DNA of 30,806 nt, taken from positions 1-30,806 of the forward strand of contig JBHELO010000113.1 in assembly GCA_046263055.1 (NCBI GenBank). Reading direction: 5' to 3'. The notes below the pieces were generated by a model, which was given only the letters and a program-made list of their open reading frames with translations, had not been told where the DNA came from and did not search any database. Positions 1 through 6,926 of the stretch are shown here, piece by piece. This stretch comes from DATAQC01 sp046263055. Lineage in GTDB: Bacteria; Actinomycetota; Acidimicrobiia; Acidimicrobiales; AC-14. The position numbers and the translations under genes were made by a program. Numbering within the stretch: the stretch's first letter is position 1; every line of letters starts with the position of its first letter.

Positions 1-116
1 GGCTTGTCGGGCATCGCGGTGGCCACCTCCGTGCCGGCGGGTGCAGGGAACTCCTCGCTCGACCCGCGAGGCGGGATGGCGGCGGCAAAGCTGGGCAGGG
101 TCCTGCCGACCATCAT
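1..116 (-). CDS. Unknown protein, N-terminal fragment running off the window
   Basis: On the minus strand an open frame begins with two ATG codons (116-111), just after a GTG at 119-117, and stays open to base 1, giving about 38 residues starting MMVGRTLPSF. A purine-rich AAGGAG lies about 6-9 bases upstream of these starts, on the minus strand at 126-131. The fragment follows the rpe stop codon by about 37 bases in the same direction, so it would be the next gene of an rpe operon. The visible part has no domain, signal peptide or membrane segment I recognise and is rich in Pro, Ala and Gly. The Shine-Dalgarno site is the main argument that it is real. Confidence 0.35.
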   Translation of the reverse strand, partial: MMVGRTLPSFAAAIPPRGSSEEFPAPAGTEVATAMPDK

Positions 117-153
117 CACAGGGCGCTCCTTCTCCGGACCACGCCTCGCCCGG

Positions 154-873
154 TCACGTGAGGGCCTCCTCGGCCCGGGCCCGGAGGGCGGCCACCGCGT
201 CGGCCAGACCTCCCTCATGCTTGTACAACGCGCTGCCTGCCACCAGGATGCGGGCGCCGGCGGAGACCGCTCCGGCGACAGTGTCGGGCGAGATGCCGCC
301 GTCGACCTCGAGGTCGATGTCGTGGCCCGAGGCCTCGATCATGGCGGCGGCCTCGGCGATCTTGGGCTCCATGGTGGCGATGTAGGCCTGGCCGCCGAAG
401 CCGGGGTTGACCGTCATCACCAGGAGCAGGTCGGTGAGGTCGAGCACGTGGCGCACCACGTCGAGCGGGGTCGACGGGTTCAGGGCGACGCCGGCCTTGG
501 CCCCCGCCTCCCGGATGGCCCCCAGGCTGCGGTGGAGGTGGGGGCAGGCCTCGGCGTGCACGATGACCACCTCGCAGCCCGCCTCCACGTACTTCTCCAT
601 GAGCTCGTCGGGCTCGACGACCATCAGGTGGGCCTCGAACGGCACCGACGCGTGCTCCCGGCAGGCGGCGATGACGTCGGGGCCGAAGGTCAGGTTGGGG
701 ACGAAGCGACCGTCCATCACGTCGCACTGGATGCGGTCGACCCCCGCCTTCTCGAGGGCGGCCACCTCCTCGCCCAAGCGGGCGAAGTCGGCGGGCAGCA
801 CCGACGGGACGATGGACACGGTGCCGGCGGGGGCCGGGGCGGGGGCGTCCTCGGTGGCGGGGAGTGCGGTCAT
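154..873 (-). CDS. rpe: Ribulose-phosphate 3-epimerase
   Basis: This enzyme interconverts D-ribulose 5-phosphate and D-xylulose 5-phosphate in the pentose phosphate and Calvin pathways, in the cytoplasm. The 239-residue product has the usual family length plus a short Ala/Pro-rich N-terminal extension. Family motifs are visible in order: SIVPSVLPADFARLGEE near the N-terminus, the metal-site segment CDVMDGRFVPNLTFG, EAHLMV, the phosphate loop VNPGFGGQ, and VDGGI followed by GSALY. The ATG at 873 is chosen over an in-frame ATG at 936 because GAGGA sits 7 bases upstream of it and the extra 21 residues look like untranslated sequence. The gene is divergent from the LuxR-type regulator, with about 120 bp between them. 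Confidence 0.95.
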   Translation of the reverse strand: MTALPATEDAPAPAPAGTVSIVPSVLPADFARLGEEVAALEKAGVDRIQCDVMDGRFVPNLTFGPDVIAACREHASVPFEAHLMVVEPDELMEKYVEAGCEVVIVHAEACPHLHRSLGAIREAGAKAGVALNPSTPLDVVRHVLDLTDLLLVMTVNPGFGGQAYIATMEPKIAEAAAMIEASGHDIDLEVDGGISPDTVAGAVSAGARILVAGSALYKHEGGLADAVAALRARAEEALT

Positions 874-992
874 CGGCCGGTCCTCGGGGTCGGGGGGCAG
901 ACTCCTACAACAGTCTGAGCCTTTCAACCTACCCACGACCGGCCCCGGCCACGTCCCCCGGAGGGTGGGTCGCGGGGGGGATACCGTTGGGC

Positions 993-1676
993 GTGTCCGT
1001 GACCGGGAGTCGATCCTCGCCGGGGGAACGGGTGCGCCTTCTCCTCGTCGACGACCACCAGGTGGTCCTCGAGGGGCTGACCTCGATGCTCGCGTCGCAG
1101 AGCGCGCGGATCGCCATTCTGGGTGCCACGACCGATCCCGACGAGGCGGGGCGCCTGGCCGGTGAGCTGGCCCCCGACGTGGTGCTGCTCGACGTGCGCC
1201 TCCGGGGCGCGAGTGGCCTCGACCTGGGCGAGCAGCTCATCCGGCGCCATCCCGGGCTCAAGGTCGTGTTCTTCACCGTGTACGACGACGAGCAGTACCT
1301 CTTCCAGGCCCTGCGGGTGGGAGCGGCCGGCTTCCTCCTGAAGACCACCACCGGCCCGGAGCTGGCGTCCCACCTCGAGCGGGTGATGGAGGGAGACGTG
1401 GCGATCGACCCCGCGCTGGCCGGGAGGGTGGCCCTCACCGCCGCCCACCTCCAGAGCGGCGAGTTCTGGCCCGGGGCCCGCCTGGGCCTCACCCAGCGGG
1501 AGAGCGAGGTGCTCGAGCTCATGGTCCGCGGCCTCTCCAACCGGGCCATCGGCCAGCGCCTCTTCATCGGCGAGGAGACGGTCAAGACCCACGCGCGGGG
1601 CGTCTACCGCAAGCTGGAGGTCAGCGACCGGGCCCAGGCCATCGCCACCGCGCTGCGCGAGGGGATCTTCCATTGA
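993..1676 (+). CDS. LuxR/NarL-family response regulator
   Basis: A transcription factor of 227 residues with a receiver domain (about residues 14-130) and a C-terminal LuxR-type helix-turn-helix (about 160-225). The receiver shows the acidic pair in LLVDDHQ (D20, D21) and the phospho-acceptor D67 in VVLLDVRL. The HTH shows LTQRESEVLELMVRGLSNRAIGQRL followed by EETVKTH; I read this as the NarL/DegU-type output domain. The start is uncertain. GTG at 993 is placed because a TACCGT -10-like hexamer at 982-987 would start transcription almost on it. GTG at 999 and GTG at 1032 (after GGGGGA) are alternatives, the last giving the minimal domain. The stop overlaps the kinase start by 4 bases, so the two are one coupled unit. 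Confidence 0.9.
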   Translation: MSVTGSRSSPGERVRLLLVDDHQVVLEGLTSMLASQSARIAILGATTDPDEAGRLAGELAPDVVLLDVRLRGASGLDLGEQLIRRHPGLKVVFFTVYDDEQYLFQALRVGAAGFLLKTTTGPELASHLERVMEGDVAIDPALAGRVALTAAHLQSGEFWPGARLGLTQRESEVLELMVRGLSNRAIGQRLFIGEETVKTHARGVYRKLEVSDRAQAIATALREGIFH

Positions 1677-2902
1677 CCGACGCACGGCCCGAAGGGCCTC
1701 GTGCGTCGGAGGAGAGCGGCCCGCCGACCGAAGCCGAGAACCGGCTGCTGCGCCTCTCGATCGACCTCACGTCGAGCGACCTCGACCTGGGCGAGGTGCT
1801 GCGGCGGGTCCCCGCCCTGGTCACCGAGGCCACCGGCTCCGACGTGTGCTTCGTCCACCTGGTCGACGACGACCGCCAGCGGGTGGTGCTGGCCGGCGCC
1901 ACCCCGCCGTTCGACGAAGTCGTCGGCACCATCGAGCTGGCCATCGGCGAGGGGGTGGCGGGCTGGGTCGCCCTCCACGCCGAGCCCGCGATCATCGCCG
2001 ACAAGTGGACAGACAGGCGCTACCGCTACATCCCCGCCTTGAGGGGCGAGGACTTCGTCTCGCTGGTCTCGGTGCCGATGGTCGCCTTGGGCCGGGTGGT
2101 CGGCGTCCTCAACGTCCACTCCCGCGAGGACCGGACCTACGGACCCCACGACCTCGCCCTCCTCACAGGGGTGGCCAGCCTCATCGCCCGCAGCATCGAG
2201 AAGGCCCGCCTCTACCGGCGTCTGGCCGAGCGGGAGGAGGCCCTCGAGAGCTTCGCCGCCCGCACCGTGGAGGCCCAGGAGCTCGAGCGCCGGCGCCTGG
2301 CCGGGGAGATCCACGACGGCATCAGCCAGCGCCTGGTCAGCCTCTGGTACCACCTGCTGGCCGCCGAGGACGCGGCAAGGGACCTGCCGACCCTGTTCAA
2401 GGAGCTGGGGGTGGCCAAGGAGCTCACCACCGCGGCGCTGGACGAGGCCCGGTCCGCCATCGTGGGACTGCGGCCGTCGGTGCTCGACGACCTGGGGCTG
2501 GGCCCGGGGCTGGAGAGCCTGGCCACCTCGCTGGCCGGCCTGCACGTGGAGCTCGACATCGTGCCCGAGCGCCTGCCGCCGCACGTGGAGGTGGCCCTGT
2601 ACCGCATCGCTCAGGAGGCCCTCCAGAACGTGGTCAAGCACGCCGGCGCGTCACGGGTGCGCCTGGCGCTGGGCCCAGTTCCCGGCGGGGTGCGCCTGGC
2701 GGTGGAGGACGACGGCCGAGGCTTCGACACCGACGCCGTGGTGGGCGCCGAGGACCGCCATTCCTACGGCATGGCGGGTATGAACGAGCGGGCCGAGCTG
2801 ATCGGTGGGCGGCTCTCCGTGTCGTCCTGGCCGGGCCGGGGCACCAGCATCGAGGTGGTGGTGCCGGCCTCGCCGCCCCCCGCCGTTGCCCCGGCGGGCT
2901 GA
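1673..2902 (+). CDS. GAF-domain sensor histidine kinase (HisKA_3 / NarX-DegS type)
   Basis: A soluble 409-residue kinase, presumably the partner of the LuxR-type regulator whose stop it overlaps; it starts at a TTG inside the TTGA junction. A GAF domain covers about residues 40-178. The phospho-acceptor helix follows, with H214 in GEIHDGISQRL preceded by LERRRLAGE, the HisKA_3 signature. The ATPase domain shows an N box (EALQNVVKHAGA), a G1 box (VEDDGRGFD) and a G2 box (GMAGMNERAELIGG). No transmembrane segment is seen, so the signal is probably intracellular and sensed by the GAF domain; the ligand cannot be told. The gene ends inside a hairpin shared with the convergent DUF4232 gene. Confidence 0.93.
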   Translation: MTDARPEGPRASEESGPPTEAENRLLRLSIDLTSSDLDLGEVLRRVPALVTEATGSDVCFVHLVDDDRQRVVLAGATPPFDEVVGTIELAIGEGVAGWVALHAEPAIIADKWTDRRYRYIPALRGEDFVSLVSVPMVALGRVVGVLNVHSREDRTYGPHDLALLTGVASLIARSIEKARLYRRLAEREEALESFAARTVEAQELERRRLAGEIHDGISQRLVSLWYHLLAAEDAARDLPTLFKELGVAKELTTAALDEARSAIVGLRPSVLDDLGLGPGLESLATSLAGLHVELDIVPERLPPHVEVALYRIAQEALQNVVKHAGASRVRLALGPVPGGVRLAVEDDGRGFDTDAVVGAEDRHSYGMAGMNERAELIGGRLSVSSWPGRGTSIEVVVPASPPPAVAPAG

Positions 2903-2929
2903 CCCTCGGCCCGGAGGTACGTCAGCCCG
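2895..2929. terminator. Hairpin shared by two convergent gene ends
   Basis: A 9-bp perfect stem (CGGGCTGAC at 2895-2903 with GTCAGCCCG at 2921-2929) continues, after a 3-base bulge on the 3' side, into a 4-bp inner stem (CCTC 2904-2907 with GAGG 2914-2917) and a 6-base loop. It contains the kinase stop TGA (2900-2902) and the DUF4232 stop (2922-2924, read on the other strand). No T-tract follows, as is common in high-GC actinobacteria. Bidirectional terminator function is inferred from position and symmetry. Confidence 0.6.
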
Positions 2930-3560
2930 GCCGGGGACCGGCGGCCCCGGCCAGCAGCGCGGTGACCGCCACCGGGGAGCCGGGGCAGACGTCGACGGCC
3001 AGGGGGACCACCAGCGCCGCCGTCTCGCCCGGCGGGATGACGGCGACGGACGCCGAGGCCGGGCAGGTCGTGGTCGCGTACTCGCCGGTCGGGGTGTGGT
3101 TCCAACCGAGGCCGAACGACGCCGCACCGCCCGGAACCAGGTCGACGGTCGCCGGCGCCGGGTCGGGGAAGACGTAGCTGCCGCCCCGGGCCACGTCGGT
3201 CGGCATCCTGGCCCCGACGCCGTCGACGAGCGAGACACCGGGATAGCCCTGGAGCCGGCAGCGGGTCGATCCTTGGTTGACGAGGGCGACGACCACGCCA
3301 ACGTTGCCCAGGGCGACGCCCTTGTCGCCGGCGGTGGCCGTCAGGTCCGACGTGTGGCAGCGCTCGGGGACGGCCGCCGGCGGTGGGGCGCTGGTCGGCG
3401 CCGGCGCCAGCGCCGTCGTCGGCTCGCCGGTGGTCGGTACGACCGCTGGCCCGGTGGTGGCCGGAGCGCTGGTCCCCGTGCCGGCGGTGGGTGCGGCCGC
3501 CCGCTGGTGGCCCGAGCAGGCGGCGGCCATGGCGACGGCCAGGACGGCCACGGCCCGCAT
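2922..3560 (-). CDS. DUF4232 domain lipoprotein
   Basis: A predicted exported lipoprotein of 212 residues. The N-terminus MRAVAVLAVAMAAACSG is a short hydrophobic signal ending in an AAAC lipobox, so it is likely lipid-anchored at Cys15. A Thr/Pro/Ala-rich linker (about 16-67) leads to a DUF4232 domain (about 70-200), recognised from CHTSDLTATAGD, the RLQGYPGVSLVD segment and the terminal Cys pair pattern (TTCPAS then DVCPGSP). The domain is common in actinobacterial cell-envelope lipoproteins and has no established function that I know of. The start at 3560 is chosen because it begins the signal peptide; its Shine-Dalgarno site is weak. It is convergent with the histidine kinase. Confidence 0.82.
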   Translation of the reverse strand: MRAVAVLAVAMAAACSGHQRAAAPTAGTGTSAPATTGPAVVPTTGEPTTALAPAPTSAPPPAAVPERCHTSDLTATAGDKGVALGNVGVVVALVNQGSTRCRLQGYPGVSLVDGVGARMPTDVARGGSYVFPDPAPATVDLVPGGAASFGLGWNHTPTGEYATTTCPASASVAVIPPGETAALVVPLAVDVCPGSPVAVTALLAGAAGPRPG

Positions 3561-3624
3561 CGCCCTGGTGCTCAGGGAACCGCTCCGCCGGCGTGGAGGG
3601 CCGCCGCCTTGGGGGGCGAGACGC

Positions 3625-4647
3625 CTACGCGGCGTCGGACTCCATGTCGGGCTTGTAGGAGGCCGACGTGGCCAGGCTGTTGGCCTTGGCGCGGTGGGCC
3701 AGCGCCTTCTGGCCGGTGGCGACGTTGTCGGGCTTGCCGGCCCACCCCTTGAGGGCGTCGTCCTGCAGGGCGCGGCCGTAGGAGAACGTGAGCGTCCAGG
3801 GCACCCCGCCGATGGCATTCATGGCGTTGAGGTGCTCGGTGGCCACGATCGAGCTCTGGCCGCCGGACAGGAAGGCGATGCCGGGGACGGCGGCGGGCAC
3901 CGTGCGCTTCAGCAGCTCCACCGTCCGCTCCGCCACCTCGTCCACGCTGGCCTGGGTGGAGGACTTCTTGCCGGGGAGGACCATGTTGGGCTTGAGGACC
4001 ATGCCGTCGAGCTGCACCCGCTGCTCGTACAGGGCGTCGAACACCGCGTGGTGGGTGGTCTCGGTGACCTCGAAGCAGCGGTCGATGTCGTTGTCGGCGT
4101 CCATCAGGACCTCGGGCTCCACGATGGGCACCAGGCCACCCTCCTGGCAGATGGCGGCGTAGCGGGCCAGGGCGTGGGCGTTGGCGTTGATGCAGTAGGT
4201 GCTGGGGATGCCGTCGCCGATGGTGATGACCGCCCGCCACTTGGCGAACTTGGCGCCCATGGAGACGTACTCGGCCACCCGGTCGCGCAGCCCGTCGAGG
4301 CCCTCGGTGATCTTCTCGCCGGGGGCGAAGGCCAGTTCCTTGGCACCGGTGTCCACCTTGATGCCGGGCAGGATGCCGAGCTTGTCGAGCAGCGAGGGGA
4401 ACGGCGTACCGTCGGCGGAGGACTGGCGGATCGTCTCGTCGAAGAGGATGACGCCGCTGATGTAGTCGCTCAGCCCCTCGGTGGTGAGGAGCATGTCGCG
4501 GTAGTCCCGCCGGACCTCGGCGGAGGGCTCCACGCCCACCGACTCCAGGCGCTTGCTGGCGGTGGCCACCGACTCGTCGGCGGCCAGGATGCCCTTGCCG
4601 GGAGCCACCATCGCCTGGGCGATCTCCCTGAGATCGTTGTCGCTCAT
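3625..4647 (-). CDS. Class I fructose-bisphosphate aldolase
   Basis: Cleaves fructose 1,6-bisphosphate to dihydroxyacetone phosphate and glyceraldehyde 3-phosphate in glycolysis, gluconeogenesis and the Calvin cycle, through a Schiff base. The 340-residue product has the normal length of the plant/animal-type class I enzyme. Motifs seen: PGKGILAADES at 17-26, AKFAKWRAV around 132-140 (the second active-site lysine region), K219 in MVLKPNMVLPG (the Schiff-base lysine by family alignment), and FLSGGQSS. The ATG at 4647 follows a strong GAGGAGGA 9 bases upstream. The metal-dependent class II enzyme is more usual in bacteria, so the class I type is worth noting. The tail is poorly conserved and ends ESDAA. 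Confidence 0.95.
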   Translation of the reverse strand: MSDNDLREIAQAMVAPGKGILAADESVATASKRLESVGVEPSAEVRRDYRDMLLTTEGLSDYISGVILFDETIRQSSADGTPFPSLLDKLGILPGIKVDTGAKELAFAPGEKITEGLDGLRDRVAEYVSMGAKFAKWRAVITIGDGIPSTYCINANAHALARYAAICQEGGLVPIVEPEVLMDADNDIDRCFEVTETTHHAVFDALYEQRVQLDGMVLKPNMVLPGKKSSTQASVDEVAERTVELLKRTVPAAVPGIAFLSGGQSSIVATEHLNAMNAIGGVPWTLTFSYGRALQDDALKGWAGKPDNVATGQKALAHRAKANSLATSASYKPDMESDAA

Positions 4648-4721
4648 GACCGGGGGTCCTCCTCGTCGTCCGCGCGTGCTCGGCGAGACGTTAGCCCGGG
4701 GAGGTCAGGCGACAAAAGGGG

Positions 4722-5000
4722 TCAGGCGGCGAACCTGGGGGCCAGGTCGTCGGCCAGGGTGAAGGGGTCGCCCCCGGCCCCCGCCTCGCGGCCGACCAGG
4801 TGGGTGAGGAAGAGCCGGGCCGTCGGGGCCAGCTCGTCGCCCGACCGGGCCACCACGTGCCAGGCCCGCGAGCGGGGGAGGGTGGCGCACGTCCACTCCT
4901 CGAGGGTGCCCTCCTCCAGCTCGCGGGCCACCGCGTCGCGGGCGATGAGGGTGATGCCCAGGCCCACGCTGGCCGTCTTCCGCCGCCCGCCGGCGCCGTC
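4722..5000 (-). pseudogene. LysR-type regulator, C-terminal remnant
   Basis: The frame from about 5000 down to 4722 reads like the last 80-90 residues of a LysR-family substrate-binding domain: ASVGLGITLIARDAVAREL, then EEGTLEEW, then SRAWHVVARSGDELAPTARLFL and HLV. In intact LysR proteins this region follows about 200 residues of HTH and effector-domain sequence. Here it is preceded directly by the stop codon of the HAD gene, so the N-terminal two thirds are missing. A GTG at 4967 could start an 81-residue product, but no such family is known to me. Its position beside aldolase and a phosphatase would suit a lost regulator of those genes, which is only a guess. Confidence 0.6.
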
Positions 5001-5667
5001 AGCTCTGGTCGAGGAGGGCGGCCAGGGGGCTGTCGTCGAGGTGGTCGAGGAGGTCGGCCACGTCCTCGTAGACGGCGGCCGCCCCCCGGTCCTCCAGCTG
5101 TGCCCGGGTGGCCCCCCCGGTAAGCACGCACACCACCGGGATGCCCAGCTTGCCGGCCGCCTCCACGTCCCACACGGTGTCGCCCACCACGAGGGTCCGG
5201 TCGGGCGCGAGGCCGAGCTGCTCCAGGGCCACGGCGAAGATGTCGGGCGACGGCTTGGTGGCGTCCACGTCGCTCCCGTTGACCACGTGGTCCACCGTGT
5301 CGCCGGCGCCGATGGCGTCGCACAGCTCGGGCACGTCGTCCTTCTTGGACGACGTGGCCAGCACCACCCGGGCTCCCCGGCGGTCCACCTCCTGGAGGAT
5401 CTCGGCGGCCTTAGGGAAGGCGTGCAGCTCTTCCTTGAGGGGCTTGTACTCCTCGGTGTGGGCGTCGCGGAGGCCCTCGGGCGCCTCGCCCAACAGCTCG
5501 GTGAGGAGGTGGTCGGACCCCATGCCGATGAGCGGGTGGATGCGGCTCATGGCGATGTCGTGGCCGGCCTTCTGGAGGGTTCGCCACCAGGACAGGGTGT
5601 GCAGCCAGTTGGTGTCCACCAGCGTGCCGTCGACGTCGAAGAGAATGGCGGGTCGTGACTCGGTCAT
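4999..5667 (-). CDS. HAD-superfamily phosphatase, phosphoglycolate-phosphatase-like
   Basis: A 222-residue haloacid-dehalogenase hydrolase. The four motifs are visible: DVDGTLVDTN (motif I, nucleophile and acid Asp), VLATSSKK (motif II), the lysine of TKPSPDIF (motif III), and VVGDTVWDVEAA (motif IV). A helical cap sits between motifs I and II. The best match by motifs is the Gph/PGMB group, acting on a small phosphorylated metabolite such as 2-phosphoglycolate; substrate cannot be read from sequence. The start at 5667 places the nucleophile motif at the normal distance. An earlier ATG at 5868 would run through the tRNA gene and is rejected. The 3' end abuts a LysR remnant. Confidence 0.88.
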   Translation of the reverse strand: MTESRPAILFDVDGTLVDTNWLHTLSWWRTLQKAGHDIAMSRIHPLIGMGSDHLLTELLGEAPEGLRDAHTEEYKPLKEELHAFPKAAEILQEVDRRGARVVLATSSKKDDVPELCDAIGAGDTVDHVVNGSDVDATKPSPDIFAVALEQLGLAPDRTLVVGDTVWDVEAAGKLGIPVVCVLTGGATRAQLEDRGAAAVYEDVADLLDHLDDSPLAALLDQS

Positions 5668-5691
5668 GGGCGCCGGCCTACCCGAGCGGGG

Positions 5692-5720
5692 TTCCGCCCA
5701 CACCGGCGCCCCGGTAGACT
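5692..5720 (+). promoter_or_regulatory. Candidate promoter of the tRNA-Cys gene
   Basis: TAGACT at 5715-5720 fits the TAnnnT -10 pattern and ends 10 bases before the first tRNA base. A weak -35-like TTCCGC (5692-5697) lies 17 bases upstream. The -10 is convincing by position; the -35 is poor. Confidence 0.45.
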
Positions 5721-5730
5721 GGTTGCCCCA

Positions 5731-5805
5731 GGCGGCGTGGCCGAGTGGTTTAGGCAAGGGCCTGCAAAGCCCTGCACAGGAGTTCGATTCTCCTCGCCGC
5801 CTCCA
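5731..5805 (+). tRNA. tRNA-Cys (anticodon GCA)
   Basis: A complete cloverleaf folds by eye. The acceptor stem is GGCGGCG (5731-5737) with CGCCGCC (5795-5801). The D arm follows, then a 5-bp anticodon stem AGGGC/GCCCT around the loop CTGCAAA, giving anticodon GCA. The T arm is AGGAG-TTCGATT-CTCCT. The discriminator base is T (U), as expected for tRNA-Cys, and the 3' CCA is encoded (5803-5805). Total length is 75 bases. A decayed integrase gene begins to read away from it 48 bases downstream, so its 3' end is a likely former attachment site. Confidence 0.97.
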
Positions 5806-5852
5806 ACAAATGTCCTGGTCAGGGGTGGTACGAGCCCACCAGGGACGGCGGG

Positions 5853-6191
5853 TCAGGTGTCCGACCACACACCAGCCACACGCGACCCAGCCATGTCGAT
5901 GACGTCGGCGCTCGAGGTGGGCTTGGTAGCGGCCACGACGTCATCGAGGAACGACTCCACTGCGCGGTCTCATTCGCGGGTTGCGTGCTGGTAGATGAGG
6001 GCCGGGCGCGGCGAAGCGTGGCCGGTCCGCCCCATGAGCTCCTTGGTCGTGATGCCGGGCATCCGTGCGGTCACTGTCGCTGCGCGATGCCTGAGGTCGT
6101 GCGGTGATCGTCCGGACAAATAGCCATTCCGCCGACCCATACTTCGCGGGCGCTCCACAATATCGCAAACATTTGCCGTCAAGGAGGTCAT
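5853..6191 (-). pseudogene. Tyrosine recombinase (phage-type integrase), decayed C-terminal part
   Basis: The catalytic end of a tyrosine site-specific recombinase is visible in one frame: SPHDLRHRAATVTAR (box II His and Arg), TTKELMGRTGHASP (conserved Gly-His), and LIYQHATRE with the catalytic Tyr. A TGA at 5970-5972 then interrupts the frame, but the same frame continues in coding style as DRAVESFLDDVVAATKP to a second stop at 5853-5855. Upstream of SPHDLRH the frame loses similarity, while another frame shows GSAEWLFV, so a deletion or frameshift has also removed the middle. The N-terminal half is absent. It ends 48 bases from the 3' end of tRNA-Cys, the classic layout of an integrated element. 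Confidence 0.75.
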
Positions 6192-6260
6192 ACATTTCGC
6201 CCGCCTTGAGGTCCCATAGCGGTGACGGCGGTGCCGCGGCCTGACAGCTTGAGCGAGCGC

Positions 6261-6785
6261 TCAGCGGATCCCCGTGTCACACGAGATGTCAATCGATTGT
6301 GGCGATCCCGCAACCACGGACACCCTCGTGTCGGGGCACCGTGGGAACGGGGACTCGTGAGTGGCCCGCAGCGAGTACGTCCCCGGTACGAGACGAAGCT
6401 CATAGTGCCCGTCGGCATCGGTGGTGACCTCGTCGTACACCCTTCCGTCCGCGGTGACGGCTTGTACGGTCACGTCTGTGAGGGCCCTCGCCGGGCACGG
6501 GTTGTCGACCAGCTCCACCGGGCAGGTCGGGCCGGCCCATACCCTGCCCGAGATGGGCGTGGCCAGCGACGGCGGCCTTGGGGCGGCCGTCGGACGCGGT
6601 GTCGACGTTCGATCCGGCGGCGTGCCGGCGTCCGACGGGACTGTCGTCGGTCGTGCCGAATCGGCGGCCACCGTCGTCGAAGACGGCGTTGTGACCGGCG
6701 TCGTGGTCGCTGACCGCGACCGCGCCTCAGACGCGCAACCGGCGACAAGCGAAGCGCTAAGCATAATGAGCACGCCGAGAGGCAA
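6261..6785 (-). CDS. Predicted lipoprotein with a carboxypeptidase-regulatory-like (Ig-type) domain
   Basis: An exported protein of about 174 residues. The N-terminus is hydrophobic and ends in the lipobox LVAGC, so it is probably lipid-anchored. A Thr/Ser/Pro-rich spacer (about 20-75) leads to a beta-sandwich-like domain with ISGRVWAGPTCPVE and TDADGHYELRLVPGTYSLRA. The latter is typical of carboxypeptidase-regulatory-like/CNA-B-like folds that bind or extend at the cell surface. The start is uncertain: TTG at 6785 is the first standard start, but the signal lacks basic residues from there, while the upstream in-frame codons would supply Arg and Lys without a usual start codon. It is divergent from the DUF11 protein; AT-richer codons suit the relic island. 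Confidence 0.6.
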   Translation of the reverse strand: MPLGVLIMLSASLVAGCASEARSRSATTTPVTTPSSTTVAADSARPTTVPSDAGTPPDRTSTPRPTAAPRPPSLATPISGRVWAGPTCPVELVDNPCPARALTDVTVQAVTADGRVYDEVTTDADGHYELRLVPGTYSLRATHESPFPRCPDTRVSVVAGSPQSIDISCDTGIR

Positions 6786-6829
6786 GTTGCCGGCTACAAA
6801 AATAACAGGCCATGGTGACCTTATTTTTC

Positions 6830-6858
6830 TTGACTCTAGGATCTCTCCAGGTTACCCT
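6830..6858 (+). promoter_or_regulatory. SigA-type promoter for the DUF11 exoprotein
   Basis: TTGACT (6830-6835) and TACCCT (6853-6858) are separated by 17 bases, close to the sigma-70/SigA consensus TTGACA-N17-TAnnnT. They lie about 70 bases upstream of the large secreted protein gene, within a locally AT-richer stretch. Confidence 0.65.
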
Positions 6859-6926
6859 CCCGCAGGTTGTGCTGAAACTGGCCCGTCTGGGCCGGTGAAG
6901 CGGGGGCTGGAAGGGGTGTGAGGGTC

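Noticed and set aside
154..936. Longer rpe start at 936
   Set aside because: The extra 21 residues lack homology and the ATG at 873 has the ribosome-binding site.
3620..3636. 6-bp hairpin GACGCC/GGCGTC at the aldolase stop codon
   Set aside because: Too short and common in sequence of this GC content to call a terminator.
5782..5805. Search for a second copy of the tRNA-Cys 3' end (attR)
   Set aside because: No convincing direct repeat was seen by eye in the rest of the window, including 10.6-11.3 kb.
5970..5972. TGA in the integrase as a recoded selenocysteine codon
   Set aside because: The position aligns with an Arg in the family, no SECIS-like element is apparent, and the gene also lacks its N-terminal half.
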